Source: Alphaproteobacteria bacterium (GTDB lineage Bacteria; Pseudomonadota; Alphaproteobacteria; Caulobacterales; Caulobacteraceae). Taken from it: a stretch of DNA of 64,000 nucleotides. Where the stretch lies: positions 1-64,000 of the forward strand of contig JANXXK010000307.1 in the NCBI GenBank assembly GCA_025350685.1, read 5' to 3'. The notes beneath the pieces were generated by a model. It saw only the letters and a list, made by a program, of their open reading frames with translations. It was not told the origin of the DNA and made no database searches. Positions within the stretch are counted from its first letter, which is position 1. Every line of letters starts with the position of its first letter. Position numbers and translations under genes: made by a program. This document shows, piece after piece, positions 10,994 to 19,178 of this stretch.

Positions 10994-12433
10994 TCAGTCC
11001 TTTGGCGTGGTCCCGACGCGGGCGACCCGCAGGGAATTGGTGCCGCCGGACTTGCCGAACGGCACGCCGGCGACCACCACGATCTCCTCGCCCCGTCTGG
11101 CCAGGCCGGCGCGGGACGCCAGCTGTGTGGCCCGCGCCACCGTCTCGGTCATGGTGAAGGTGGGCTCGCAGACCAGCGGATGGACGCCCCAGGCCAGCGC
11201 CAGCCGCCGTGCGACCTCGGCGTCGGGCGTCAGCCCCAGGATGCCGCACTCCGGCCGCTGCCGCGACACCCGCAGCGCGGTGACGCCGGAGGTGGTGAAG
11301 GCCACGATGACGCTGGCCTCGATGGTCTCGGCCACCTGGCGCGCGGCGCCGGAGATGGCGTCGGCCGAGGATTTCTCCGGTTTCGGCCGCATGCCGGCCC
11401 GGGCCGCGCGCAGGTCGTCGTCGCGCTCGGTGCGGGTCAGGATGCGGTCCATCATCCGCACGGTCTCGATAGGGTATTTGCCGGTGGCGGTCTCCGCCGA
11501 GAGCATCACCGCGTCGGCCCCGTCGAACACCGCGGTGGCCACGTCGGAGGCCTCCGCGCGGGTGGGCGAGGGGTTCTCCGTCATGCTCTCCATCATCTGG
11601 GTCGCCACCACGATCGGTCGGCCCCAGCGGTGTGCCGCGCGGATCAGCCGCTTCTGGATCAGCGGCACGTCCTCCGGCGGCAGTTCGACGCCAAGATCGC
11701 CGCGGGCCACCATCACCGCGTCGGAGAGCCGGAAGATCTCCTCGATCTGTTCCAGCGCCTGCGGCTTCTCGATCTTGCTCATCAAGAGCGCCCGGCCGCC
11801 GACCAGCTCGCGCGCCTCGGCCACGTCCTCCGGCCGCTGGACGAACGACAGGCCGATGTAGTCGACCCCACAGTCGAGCGCGAAAGCCAGGTCCGCGCGG
11901 TCCTTCTCTGTCAGCGCCGGGATCGGCAGGACGGCGCCCGGCAGGTTCACGCCCTTGCGGTCCGACAGCCGCCCGCCGACCGCGACCCGGGTCTCCAGGT
12001 GATCCGGCTTCTGGCGCACCACCTCCAGCTGGATGCGCCCGTCGTCCAGCAGCAGGCTGTAGCCCGCCGAAGCCACCGCCATGATCTCCGGATGCGGCAG
12101 CTGCACCCGCGAGGAGTCCCCTGGCTGCGGCGACAGGTCGAGGCGGAACGGCCGGCCCCACTGCAGCACCACGTGGCCACCGGCGAAGCGCCCGACGCGC
12201 AGCTTGGGCCCCTGCATGTCCGCCAGGATGGCGATCGGTCGGCCGAGCTTTTTCTCCACCCGTCGGATCGAGGCGATGTTGGCGGCGTGATCTTCCTGGG
12301 CGCCGTGGCTGAAGTTCAGCCGGAATACGTCAGCGCCGGCCTTGAACAGCGCCTCGATCCGCCCGAGGTCGGAGGTCGCCGGACCCAGGGTCGCGACGAT
12401 CTTCATCCGGCGATTGCGCGGCGCCTCAGCCAT
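10994..12433 (-). CDS. pyk: Pyruvate kinase
   Basis: A 479-residue enzyme that makes pyruvate and ATP from phosphoenolpyruvate and ADP in the cytoplasm. Motifs are KIVATLGPAT at the N-terminus, RLNFSHGAQEDH, ADMQGPKLRVG, SKIEKPQALEQI (catalytic Lys), MVARGDLGVELP (metal ligands) and the C-terminal domain with TSGVTALRVSRQRP. The length is normal. The ATG overlaps the end of iolG by 8 bp, so the two genes are coupled, which is unusual for pyk. Confidence 0.95.
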   Translation of the reverse strand: MAEAPRNRRMKIVATLGPATSDLGRIEALFKAGADVFRLNFSHGAQEDHAANIASIRRVEKKLGRPIAILADMQGPKLRVGRFAGGHVVLQWGRPFRLDLSPQPGDSSRVQLPHPEIMAVASAGYSLLLDDGRIQLEVVRQKPDHLETRVAVGGRLSDRKGVNLPGAVLPIPALTEKDRADLAFALDCGVDYIGLSFVQRPEDVAEARELVGGRALLMSKIEKPQALEQIEEIFRLSDAVMVARGDLGVELPPEDVPLIQKRLIRAAHRWGRPIVVATQMMESMTENPSPTRAEASDVATAVFDGADAVMLSAETATGKYPIETVRMMDRILTRTERDDDLRAARAGMRPKPEKSSADAISGAARQVAETIEASVIVAFTTSGVTALRVSRQRPECGILGLTPDAEVARRLALAWGVHPLVCEPTFTMTETVARATQLASRAGLARRGEEIVVVAGVPFGKSGGTNSLRVARVGTTPKD

Positions 12434-13412
12434 TGAGCTTCACCGGGCGCCCGCTGGCGATGGACTGGACCGCCGCCTCGGCCAGCTTGAGCGCGGCGAC
12501 GCCGTCGGCATAGCCCACCGCCGGGCTGGTCTTGCCGGACAGCATGTCGGCGAAGTGGTCCATCTCGGCCCGGTAGGCGTCGCGGAAGCGTTCCAGGAAG
12601 AAGTTCTGGAACCTGTCGGCCCGCGCGCCGGCTTCAGTCCAGACCTGGACCGAGCTCTCCGTCAGATTGTCCATGCGGATCATGCCGTCCGAACCGAAAG
12701 CTTCGATTCGCTGATCGTAGCCGAAGCCGGAGCGGCGGCTGTTGGCGATTACGCACAACCGGCCCGATGCGGTCTTCAGCATCGTGCGCGCGGTGTCGAT
12801 GTCGCCCGCCTCGCCGATCGCCGGGTCTACCAGGCAGCTCCCCCAGGCGAAGATCTCCGATGGCTCCTCGCCCAGCAGCCAGCGAGCCATGTCGAGGTCA
12901 TGGATCGCCATGTCCTTGAAAAGCCCGCCGGAGGTCTTCACGAAATCGATCGGCGGTGGAAGGGTGTCGTTGCTGGTGATCTGCAGGCTCTCCAGCCGGC
13001 CGACCTCGCCGGCCGCCAGCCGCGCCTGCAGCGTGCGGATGTTGGGATCGAAGCGGCGGTTGAAGGCCAAAAACAACCGCGCGCCCTGCAGGTCCCGGGC
13101 GGCGGCCAGAACTGGCTGCAGGTCTATGCCGATAGGCTTCTCGCAGAAGATCGCCTTTCCGGCCGCGTGCAGCTGCCGGCATTCACCCAGGTGCCGGTCG
13201 GTGGAGGTGGCCACGATCACGCCTTCGATACTCATGTCCGCCAGCACGGCCTCAAGGGTGGTGATCTCCGCCCCGGTGTCGCGCGCCACGGCGCCTGCGT
13301 TGTCGGGGATGGGGTCGACCACATGGCTCAGATGCAGCGCCGGGTTGGCCACCGCATTGGCCGCGTGGATTTTCCCGATGCGGCCACAGCCGAGCAAAGC
13401 GATCTTGTGCAT
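12426..13412 (-). CDS. iolG: Inositol 2-dehydrogenase-like Gfo/Idh/MocA oxidoreductase
   Basis: A 328-residue NAD(P)-dependent dehydrogenase. The N-terminal Rossmann motif is GCGRIGKIHA, the catalytic Lys is K92 in EKPIG, and the substrate-binding Asp/His are in KDMAIHDLD (D167, H171). This pattern and length match inositol 2-dehydrogenases, which oxidise myo-inositol to scyllo-inosose. No other iol gene is in the window, so related sugar substrates remain possible. It is the first gene of iolG-pyk, with the SGLT-type symporter further downstream. Confidence 0.82.
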   Translation of the reverse strand: MHKIALLGCGRIGKIHAANAVANPALHLSHVVDPIPDNAGAVARDTGAEITTLEAVLADMSIEGVIVATSTDRHLGECRQLHAAGKAIFCEKPIGIDLQPVLAAARDLQGARLFLAFNRRFDPNIRTLQARLAAGEVGRLESLQITSNDTLPPPIDFVKTSGGLFKDMAIHDLDMARWLLGEEPSEIFAWGSCLVDPAIGEAGDIDTARTMLKTASGRLCVIANSRRSGFGYDQRIEAFGSDGMIRMDNLTESSVQVWTEAGARADRFQNFFLERFRDAYRAEMDHFADMLSGKTSPAVGYADGVAALKLAEAAVQSIASGRPVKLNG

Positions 13413-13645
13413 GGCGACCTTCTACGGAACTCGGCGTGTGCGGAACACCACTTCCGCAACGCGGCCTAGGCCCGTGATCGGCGGGTCCTGGGAATGGGTC
13501 TCGTGACCGAGGCCCGCGCCTGCGACTTAGCGGAATCGGAACGGGAGGTCAGGTTGCGCGTGCGCTCGGGCGCCGTTGTGGGCTAAGAGACGCCTTCGCC
13601 CGGCTCGGCTCGCGCCCCGCCTGACAATCCACGGAGGCCCTCACC

Positions 13646-13810
13646 ATGGCGCGCAAGCCCAACTATCCCTTCGAGCGCATGGAGCGCGAACGCCAGAAGG
13701 CCGCCAAGACCGCCGCCAAGGCCGAAACCAAGCGCGCGGCGCGCGAGCAGGCCCGGCTCGACGCCGGCGGCGCACCCGAGCCCGACACCGCCCAAGACGA
13801 CGACGCCTAG
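13646..13810 (+). CDS. Small conserved charged protein (54 aa)
   Basis: A 54-residue ORF with a strong ACGGAGG ribosome site. It starts MARKPNYPFERMERERQKA, continues as a Lys/Arg/Ala-rich helix and ends in an acidic tail (PDTAQDDDA). Short proteins of this form (K-P-N-Y-x-F-E-R start) recur in alphaproteobacteria, from memory. Its function is unknown. It is followed after 9 bp by the 85-residue ORF and is probably co-transcribed with it. Confidence 0.65.
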   Translation: MARKPNYPFERMERERQKAAKTAAKAETKRAAREQARLDAGGAPEPDTAQDDDA

Positions 13811-13819
13811 GCCCGACCC

Positions 13820-14077
13820 ATGGCCCAGGATGCGATCTTCAACCACGAGACCGTGGTCCTCGACGGCGAGCATTTCTCGTCCTGCGAGTTCCGCGACTGC
13901 CGCCTGGTCTACGCCGGCGGCGTACCGCCGGTGTTCGACAACTGCCGAATCGACGACTGCGAATGGAAGTTTGAGGAAGCCGCCGGACGGACGCTCGCCT
14001 ACCTGAAGGTGGTCTGGCTCGCCGGCGCCAAGGCGCCGGTCCAGAGCGCGATCAAGGAAATCACCGCCGCGCGTTAG
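13820..14077 (+). CDS. Hypothetical protein with short pentapeptide-like segment
   Basis: An 85-residue protein. The middle (HFSSCEFRDCRLVY, then DNCRIDDCEW) has the every-fifth-residue pattern of pentapeptide-repeat coils, but with only a few turns. The C-terminal half is a normal amphipathic segment (TLAYLKVVWLAGAKAPVQSAIKEI). It has no signal peptide. Its stop overlaps the stop of the convergent sulfotransferase by 4 bp. Function unknown. Confidence 0.6.
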   Translation: MAQDAIFNHETVVLDGEHFSSCEFRDCRLVYAGGVPPVFDNCRIDDCEWKFEEAAGRTLAYLKVVWLAGAKAPVQSAIKEITAAR

Positions 14078-14727
14078 GACGGCGACGTAATGCTCGTCGG
14101 CGCGCCGTGCGCGGCCACGGTCGCGGCGAACTCCTCGCGCGAATTGACCTTCGGCATCGGGCCTTCGGGAACCGCCACGCCGAGGAACCGGGCCAGCGGC
14201 TCCCACCCTTGGACCGCCTCATAGACCAGCAACCGCTCGGCCGGGATGACCTCGCGGACGCGCGCGTTGTGGGCTTTGAACACCGAGATCAGCTTGTCCC
14301 GGTCGTGCATTTGGCCGTCGAACAGCTCGCCGACCACCTTGCCGACCATCCGCCCGAACGGATTGTCACCGCCCGGCGGCGGCAGGTTCTTGAAGATCGT
14401 CGCCTGGGTGGACTCGAACCATTGGTCCGGGTCCCGCTCGCTGAGGATCACCTTGGCGTCCGGATAGGCGTCGGCCAGCTCCTTGTAATAGGTGGCGTTC
14501 GGCCAATCGACGGTCGAGCTGTAGCCCTCGAAGATCCGCGCCCAGTTGGCGTTGGCCGGATCGCACCCGGCCTCGTACCACCAGTCGGCGGCCTGCGGGT
14601 TCTTGAACACCTCGATCATGTGGTAGCAGGGCCCGAAGCCGAGCTGCTCCAGCGCCAGCTTGAGCGACATGGTCCCCGTGCGGCCATAGCCGGCCCCGAT
14701 CACCTTCAACAATGGTTGTCCCCCCAC
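14074..14727 (-). CDS. Sulfotransferase family protein
   Basis: A roughly 215-residue cytoplasmic protein of the Sulfotransfer_4 type. The N-terminal GAGYGRTGTMSLKLALEQLG is the PAPS-binding P-loop-like motif, and VILSERDPDQWFES is the second 3'-phosphate-binding region. The acceptor is unknown. The start is uncertain: GTG at 14727 gives the longest frame, but a TTG at 14712 sits right after GGGGGGA and begins next to the conserved region. The gene converges with the 85-residue ORF. Confidence 0.78.
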   Translation of the reverse strand: MGGQPLLKVIGAGYGRTGTMSLKLALEQLGFGPCYHMIEVFKNPQAADWWYEAGCDPANANWARIFEGYSSTVDWPNATYYKELADAYPDAKVILSERDPDQWFESTQATIFKNLPPPGGDNPFGRMVGKVVGELFDGQMHDRDKLISVFKAHNARVREVIPAERLLVYEAVQGWEPLARFLGVAVPEGPMPKVNSREEFAATVAAHGAPTSITSPS

Positions 14728-14856
14728 ACGTGGCTTGATCGCCAGCTTGCGACCATAGGGCCTTCGGGCTCAAGTCCCCGCCTCATTTCATCTGGGCGCG
14801 ATTGACTCCGATGGGCCCCAGGATTTCAGTCACCCACCCGAAAGCAGGAGCGCCAC

Positions 14857-15906
14857 ATGGCCAAGTTCGACAGCATCCTTGGCGCCGTCGGCAACACGCC
14901 GTGCGTGAGGGTCAACCGCCTGGGCCCCGAGGGGGTAAACCTCTACGTCAAGGTCGAGGCGTTCAACCCGCTGGGCTCGGTCAAGGACCGCCTGGCGCTG
15001 GGCGTGATCGAGGCGGCCGAGCGATCCGGCGAGCTCAAGCCCGGTCAGACGGTGATCGAGGCGACCAGCGGCAACACCGGCATCGGCCTGGCCATGGTCT
15101 GCGCCGCCAAGGGCTATCCGCTGGTGGTGGTGATGGCCGAGAGCTTCTCCATCGAGCGGCGCCGGCTGATGCGCTTCCTGGGCGCCAAGGTGATCCTGAC
15201 CCCCGCGGCCCACCGCGCCACCGGCATGATCCTGAAGACCATTGAGCTGGCCAAGACCCACGGCTGGTTCATGACCCGGCAGTTTGAGAACGAGGCCAAC
15301 CCGGACATCCACTCGGCGACCACCGCCCAGGAGATCCTCAAGGACTTCGACAAGCTCGACTACTGGGTCACCGGCTACGGCACCGGCGGCACGTTGAAGG
15401 GCGTCGGGCGGGTGCTAAAGAAGGAGCGGCCGGACACCAAGATCATCGTCTGCGAGCCGGCCGACGCAGCCCTGATCGCCAGCGGCGCGCCCCAGGCGCG
15501 CAACGCCGACGGCACCCCCGCCGCCGGCCACCCGGCCTGGAAACCGCACCCGATGCAGGGCTGGACCCCGGACTTCATCCCCAAGCTGACCGGCGATGCG
15601 GTCGATCTGCACCTGGCCGACCAGCTGCTGGCGATCCCCGGACCCGAGGCGATGAAGATGAGCCAGGAGCTGGCGACCAAGGAGGGCATCTTCGTCGGCA
15701 TCACCTCCGGCGCCACCTTCGCCGGCGCTCTGAAGGTCGCTGCCATCGCGCCGAAAGGCTCGACCATCCTGGCCATGCTGCCCGACACCGGCGAGCGCTA
15801 CCTCTCCACCCCGCTGTTCGCCGATATCCCGGTGGACATGACCGAGGAAGAGGCCGCGATCTACAAGTCGACGCCGATGTATGTGGAAGCCGCCGCCGCG
15901 ACCTAG
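14857..15906 (+). CDS. cysK: Cysteine synthase A
   Basis: A 349-residue PLP enzyme making L-cysteine from O-acetylserine and sulfide. The PLP Lys is K43 in NPLGSVKDR, the substrate loop is TSGNTG, and GTGGTLKGVGR binds the PLP phosphate. An insert around residues 210-235 (ARNADGTPAAGHPAWKPHP) makes it somewhat longer than E. coli CysK; this long form is common in alphaproteobacteria. An AGGAG site precedes the ATG. Its stop overlaps the end of the convergent hypothetical gene. Confidence 0.93.
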   Translation: MAKFDSILGAVGNTPCVRVNRLGPEGVNLYVKVEAFNPLGSVKDRLALGVIEAAERSGELKPGQTVIEATSGNTGIGLAMVCAAKGYPLVVVMAESFSIERRRLMRFLGAKVILTPAAHRATGMILKTIELAKTHGWFMTRQFENEANPDIHSATTAQEILKDFDKLDYWVTGYGTGGTLKGVGRVLKKERPDTKIIVCEPADAALIASGAPQARNADGTPAAGHPAWKPHPMQGWTPDFIPKLTGDAVDLHLADQLLAIPGPEAMKMSQELATKEGIFVGITSGATFAGALKVAAIAPKGSTILAMLPDTGERYLSTPLFADIPVDMTEEEAAIYKSTPMYVEAAAAT

Positions 15907-16187
15907 CGGAACACGTAGATGCCGCCGGCGCCCCCCTGCGGGGCTTCGGAGAGGCCGCGGATTTCCAGCCGCGCCCGCCTGGCGCCGCAGACGCAGCGCA
16001 GGCGGGTCTCCAGGTGCGCGGTGGCCTGGCGGGCAAGGCCCTGGCCGATCCAGGGTCCAGGGTCGATCGCCGCCTCGCGCCCGCAGCGGCAGACCGCCCA
16101 CAGGCTGGAGCGCGCCGCCAGCGCCTGGTTCAGCTTCGGCCAGGCCGGCCACGCCGGGGTGATCCGATGGAATGCGCCGTCCGCCAT
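15903..16187 (-). CDS. Hypothetical protein with two CxC motifs
   Basis: A 94-residue protein. Cysteine pairs in AVCRCGREA and LRCVCGARR may form a zinc ribbon. It has no signal or membrane segment. The start at 16187 has GGAGATAGAG upstream; the longer frame lacks support. It converges with cysK, overlapping its stop by 4 bp. I do not recognise the family. Confidence 0.6.
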   Translation of the reverse strand: MADGAFHRITPAWPAWPKLNQALAARSSLWAVCRCGREAAIDPGPWIGQGLARQATAHLETRLRCVCGARRARLEIRGLSEAPQGGAGGIYVFR

Positions 16188-16285
16188 GGCTCTATCTCCG
16201 TTCAAAGGAACAAAAGCAGAACAATCGTGCCTGCGCCAGCGCTTAGGAGGTGTAGGCCGGCGCCAACGCAACCGGGGCGGCGGTT

Positions 16286-16323
16286 CCTCCTCTCCCCTCT
16301 CGGCTTCGCCGGGGGAGAGGAGG
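16286..16323 (-). terminator. Strong hairpin after the M20 peptidase gene
   Basis: A 12-bp stem, CCTCCTCTCCCC paired with GGGGAGAGGAGG, lies directly after the stop of the minus-strand peptidase. No U-tract follows on that strand, so it may be a terminator helped by other factors, or a transcript-end stabiliser. Confidence 0.5.
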
Positions 16324-16325
16324 TG

Positions 16326-17759
16326 CTACCGCGGCCTCTCCGCGTGGTCGGCCAGGATGATCGCGGCCGCGGCGGTGACCTTCTGGCCGGTCGGCAGGTC
16401 GATGAATTCGTTGGGGCCGTGGGCGTTGGAGTGCGGGCCGAGCACCCCGGTGATCACGAACTGGGCGTCCGGGAACGTCTCGCCCAACATGCCGATGAAC
16501 GGGATCGAGCCGCCTTCGCCCATCAGCGCGGCGTCGCGCCCGAAGGTCGCCTTCGAGGCCTTTTGCACGGCGGCCTCCAGCCAGGGCGCCAGCGGCGGGG
16601 CGTTCCAGCCGGTGGCCGCGCCGGCGCTCTGGTAGGTGACCTTCGCCCCCTGCGGCGGGTCGGCGGTGAACGCCTGCTCGAAGGCCTTCTCGGCGGCGTG
16701 GGCGTCCGCTGTCGGCGGCAGGCGCAGGCTGAGCGCCAGCGTGGTCGAGGGGCGCAGCACATTACCGGCGTCGCTGGGCTTGGGCAGGCCATCGGCGCCG
16801 ATGACGGTGAGCTGCGGCCGCCAGGTGCGGTTCAGCACCAGCTCGGCGATCTCGCCCGTGGGCGGATGGGTGTCCCCGGCGAACGGGAATTTGCGCCACG
16901 CCTCCTCGCCCAGCGCCTGGGCCGCCACCTTGGCCTGGCGCACCCGGTCGGCGGGGATCTCGACGGTGCAGACCTTGGGCAGCACTTCGCCGGTGGCGGC
17001 GTCCTCGACCCGTGAGAGCAGGGCGCGCGCGATGCGGAAGCTGTCGGGGACCACGCCTGAGGCGTCCCCGGAATGCACGCCCTCGGTCAGCACCTCGACC
17101 GTCAGCCGCCCGCCGGTCATGCCGCGCAGCGACGTCGTCAGCCATAGCTGGTCGTAGTTCCCGCAGCCGCTATCCAGGCAGATCACCAGCGACGGCGCCC
17201 CGATCCGATCCTTCAGGTGCTCCACATAGAACGGCAGGTCGAAGGAGCCGCTCTCCTCGCAGGCCTCGATCAGCACCACGCAGCGGGCCCGCTTCACCCC
17301 CTGCCTCTGCAAAGCCACGAGCGCCGTCAGTGAGGCGTAGATCGCATAGCCATCGTCGGCGCCGCCGCGACCGTAGAGCCGATCGCTCCGGATTACCGGC
17401 TCCCAGGGCCCCAGCCCCTGCGACCAGCCGGTCATTTCCGGCTGCTTGTCCAGGTGGCCGTAGAGCAGAACGGTGTCGGCCCCGATTTCGGAAGACGGCT
17501 CGCCGGGCGACTCGATGAAGATCACCGGCGTGCGACCCTCGAGCCGCACCACCTCCAGCGTCGCGCCCGGCAGTTCGGCCACCTTGCCTCGGGCCCAGCC
17601 GACCATGTGCTCGACGGCGGCGTCGATATGGCCGTTGGCCGCCCAGTCCGGATCGAAGTGCGGCGACTTGGCCGGGATGCGGATGTAGTCGACCAGCGCC
17701 GGCGTGATCTCGTCGCGCCAGATGTCGGCGGTGAAGCTGTTCAGGGCGGCGATGTCCAT
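16326..17759 (-). CDS. M20 family metallopeptidase (dipeptidase-like)
   Basis: A 477-residue di-zinc peptidase. Likely metal ligands are H102 and D104 in YGHLDKQPE, D135 in RGGADDG, E168/E169 in EACEESGS with the catalytic Glu, and the C-terminal His in GPHSNAHGPNE. The dimerisation domain lies between (GRLTVEVLTEGVHSGDASG). It resembles CNDP/peptidase M20 enzymes that cleave dipeptides. There is no signal peptide when started at 17759, where the conserved N-terminus begins. It appears monocistronic with a hairpin after the stop. Confidence 0.9.
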   Translation of the reverse strand: MDIAALNSFTADIWRDEITPALVDYIRIPAKSPHFDPDWAANGHIDAAVEHMVGWARGKVAELPGATLEVVRLEGRTPVIFIESPGEPSSEIGADTVLLYGHLDKQPEMTGWSQGLGPWEPVIRSDRLYGRGGADDGYAIYASLTALVALQRQGVKRARCVVLIEACEESGSFDLPFYVEHLKDRIGAPSLVICLDSGCGNYDQLWLTTSLRGMTGGRLTVEVLTEGVHSGDASGVVPDSFRIARALLSRVEDAATGEVLPKVCTVEIPADRVRQAKVAAQALGEEAWRKFPFAGDTHPPTGEIAELVLNRTWRPQLTVIGADGLPKPSDAGNVLRPSTTLALSLRLPPTADAHAAEKAFEQAFTADPPQGAKVTYQSAGAATGWNAPPLAPWLEAAVQKASKATFGRDAALMGEGGSIPFIGMLGETFPDAQFVITGVLGPHSNAHGPNEFIDLPTGQKVTAAAAIILADHAERPR

Positions 17760-17914
17760 GGGCGTACTCGCGGAAACGGGTCGGCGGTGGCCCTTCCTAT
17801 AACAGCCGGCGTCTGCGCCCCAATGCCGCATCGCGGCGCACATCAGCTCTTGATTAAGGTCCGGCTGGCATTGATGCGGGCGTTGCGTTCGTTCGTCAGC
17901 TTGGGACCCCGCCA

Positions 17915-18121
17915 GTGATCACCCTGAAAGACTTCATTGACTGGATCACCGCCTCGCTGGTGATCATCTCCGGCGCGCTCGCCGGACACTACGTCGCCCT
18001 GGGCATGACCCCCGTCCAGTGGGCCGGGGCCGCGGCCGCGGTGCTGGGCTCAGTGGCCCTTGCCGTCGCCGTGCGGGTCTGGCCGATGAAGCTGGGCGTC
18101 GGTCAGCGTCAGCAGGACTAG
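17915..18121 (+). CDS. Small two-helix membrane protein
   Basis: A 68-residue ORF with a GTG start and two hydrophobic helices (about 12-30 and 36-55), ending in a hydrophilic tail (GVGQRQQD). Its stop overlaps the convergent pentapeptide-repeat gene by 4 bp. No family is recognised. Codon use and hydrophobic pattern support a real gene, but moderately. Confidence 0.45.
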   Translation: MITLKDFIDWITASLVIISGALAGHYVALGMTPVQWAGAAAAVLGSVALAVAVRVWPMKLGVGQRQQD

Positions 18122-18867
18122 TCGGCGAAAACGTCGAGGCCCATGGCGTTCAGCAGCGCGTACTGCTGCGAGAGCGTGATCTTCATCCCGTCGTAGGCGC
18201 CGAGCGCCGCCAGATCGAGCCCCGAGACCTCCGCGCCCCGCAGGTCCGCGCCGCCGAGCTGCGCCCCGGTGGTGATCGCCTGGAACAAGTCGCACTTGCT
18301 CAGGTCTGCGCCGACCAGGTCGGCGTCCGTCAGGTCGGCCTCGCGCAGCGACGACCCCGCCAGCTCGCAGCCCTTCAGGCTCACCTCCGACAGGTCGGCG
18401 AGCTCCAGGTTGCAGGCCCTGAAACGTGCCGCTGTATGGATCGTCTTGGGGCTGAGCGCGCGGGAGAAATCCGCCCGGTGGAACCGCGCGCCGCGCAGGT
18501 TGCAGTTGTCGAACTCCACCGCATAGAGGCTGCTCCGCGAGATGTCAGCAAAGCTGAGGTCACAGGCGGTGAACGCCGCCTGGTCCATCTGCGAGAACGC
18601 GATCTCGACGCCGGAATGGCTGTCCGGATCGCCGAAGTTGCAGCGGGTGAACGTCGCGTCCCTAAGGTCCGCATGCGCGAACCGGCAGCGCACGAACCGG
18701 CACTCGGTGAACCGCGCGCCCTGGAAGATCACCGACGACAGCTGGCCATCGCTCAGACGGCAGTCGGTGAACGCCGCATCGCTCAGGTCCCGCTCGGCGA
18801 GGTCGTAGGCCGACAGGTCGAGGCCTTCGTAGGCGCCCCCGGATTTCAGGTCGGGGAGGTCCATCAT
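18118..18867 (-). CDS. Pentapeptide-repeat protein
   Basis: A 249-residue protein made almost entirely of A(D/N)LXX-type repeats, for example FADIS, LTDAD, LVGAD, LGGAD and LRGAE, predicted to form a right-handed quadrilateral beta-helix. There is no signal peptide. Some such proteins mimic DNA and protect gyrase; most are uncharacterised. The start at 18867 precedes MMDLPDLKSGG. It is monocistronic. Confidence 0.85.
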   Translation of the reverse strand: MMDLPDLKSGGAYEGLDLSAYDLAERDLSDAAFTDCRLSDGQLSSVIFQGARFTECRFVRCRFAHADLRDATFTRCNFGDPDSHSGVEIAFSQMDQAAFTACDLSFADISRSSLYAVEFDNCNLRGARFHRADFSRALSPKTIHTAARFRACNLELADLSEVSLKGCELAGSSLREADLTDADLVGADLSKCDLFQAITTGAQLGGADLRGAEVSGLDLAALGAYDGMKITLSQQYALLNAMGLDVFAD

Positions 18868-19178
18868 CGCCGGAGTCTCTAGCCTCTATGCCGCCCCCGG
18901 CGAAGCCTCCGCGTCATCAAGCTGAACCCAGGATTAAAGAGCCCGCTCCCGGTTCCGTTCAGTTGGCGCGTCCCCAGTCTGCGGATCCACGGGGTCAGAC
19001 CTTTCTGCCCCTTCAACGGGTACGGCCAGTACATCTACCGACCGGTGGAAATCTGCTGCTAAGCCCGAGCCGGCGCAACCTCCGGGCAGGCTTGGCCGTT
19101 GTTGCAGCCGGCTCAGCCTGCCACGGGGACTGCCGCGTTCGCGCCTCAACCTGATCACGCCAACCAACAGTGAGCGCC
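18868..19178. other. Intergenic region between divergent genes
   Basis: About 310 bp separate the pentapeptide gene (minus) and the FecR/DUF6600 gene (plus). It must contain promoters for both, but no clear promoter, operator or small gene is visible. Confidence 0.4.
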
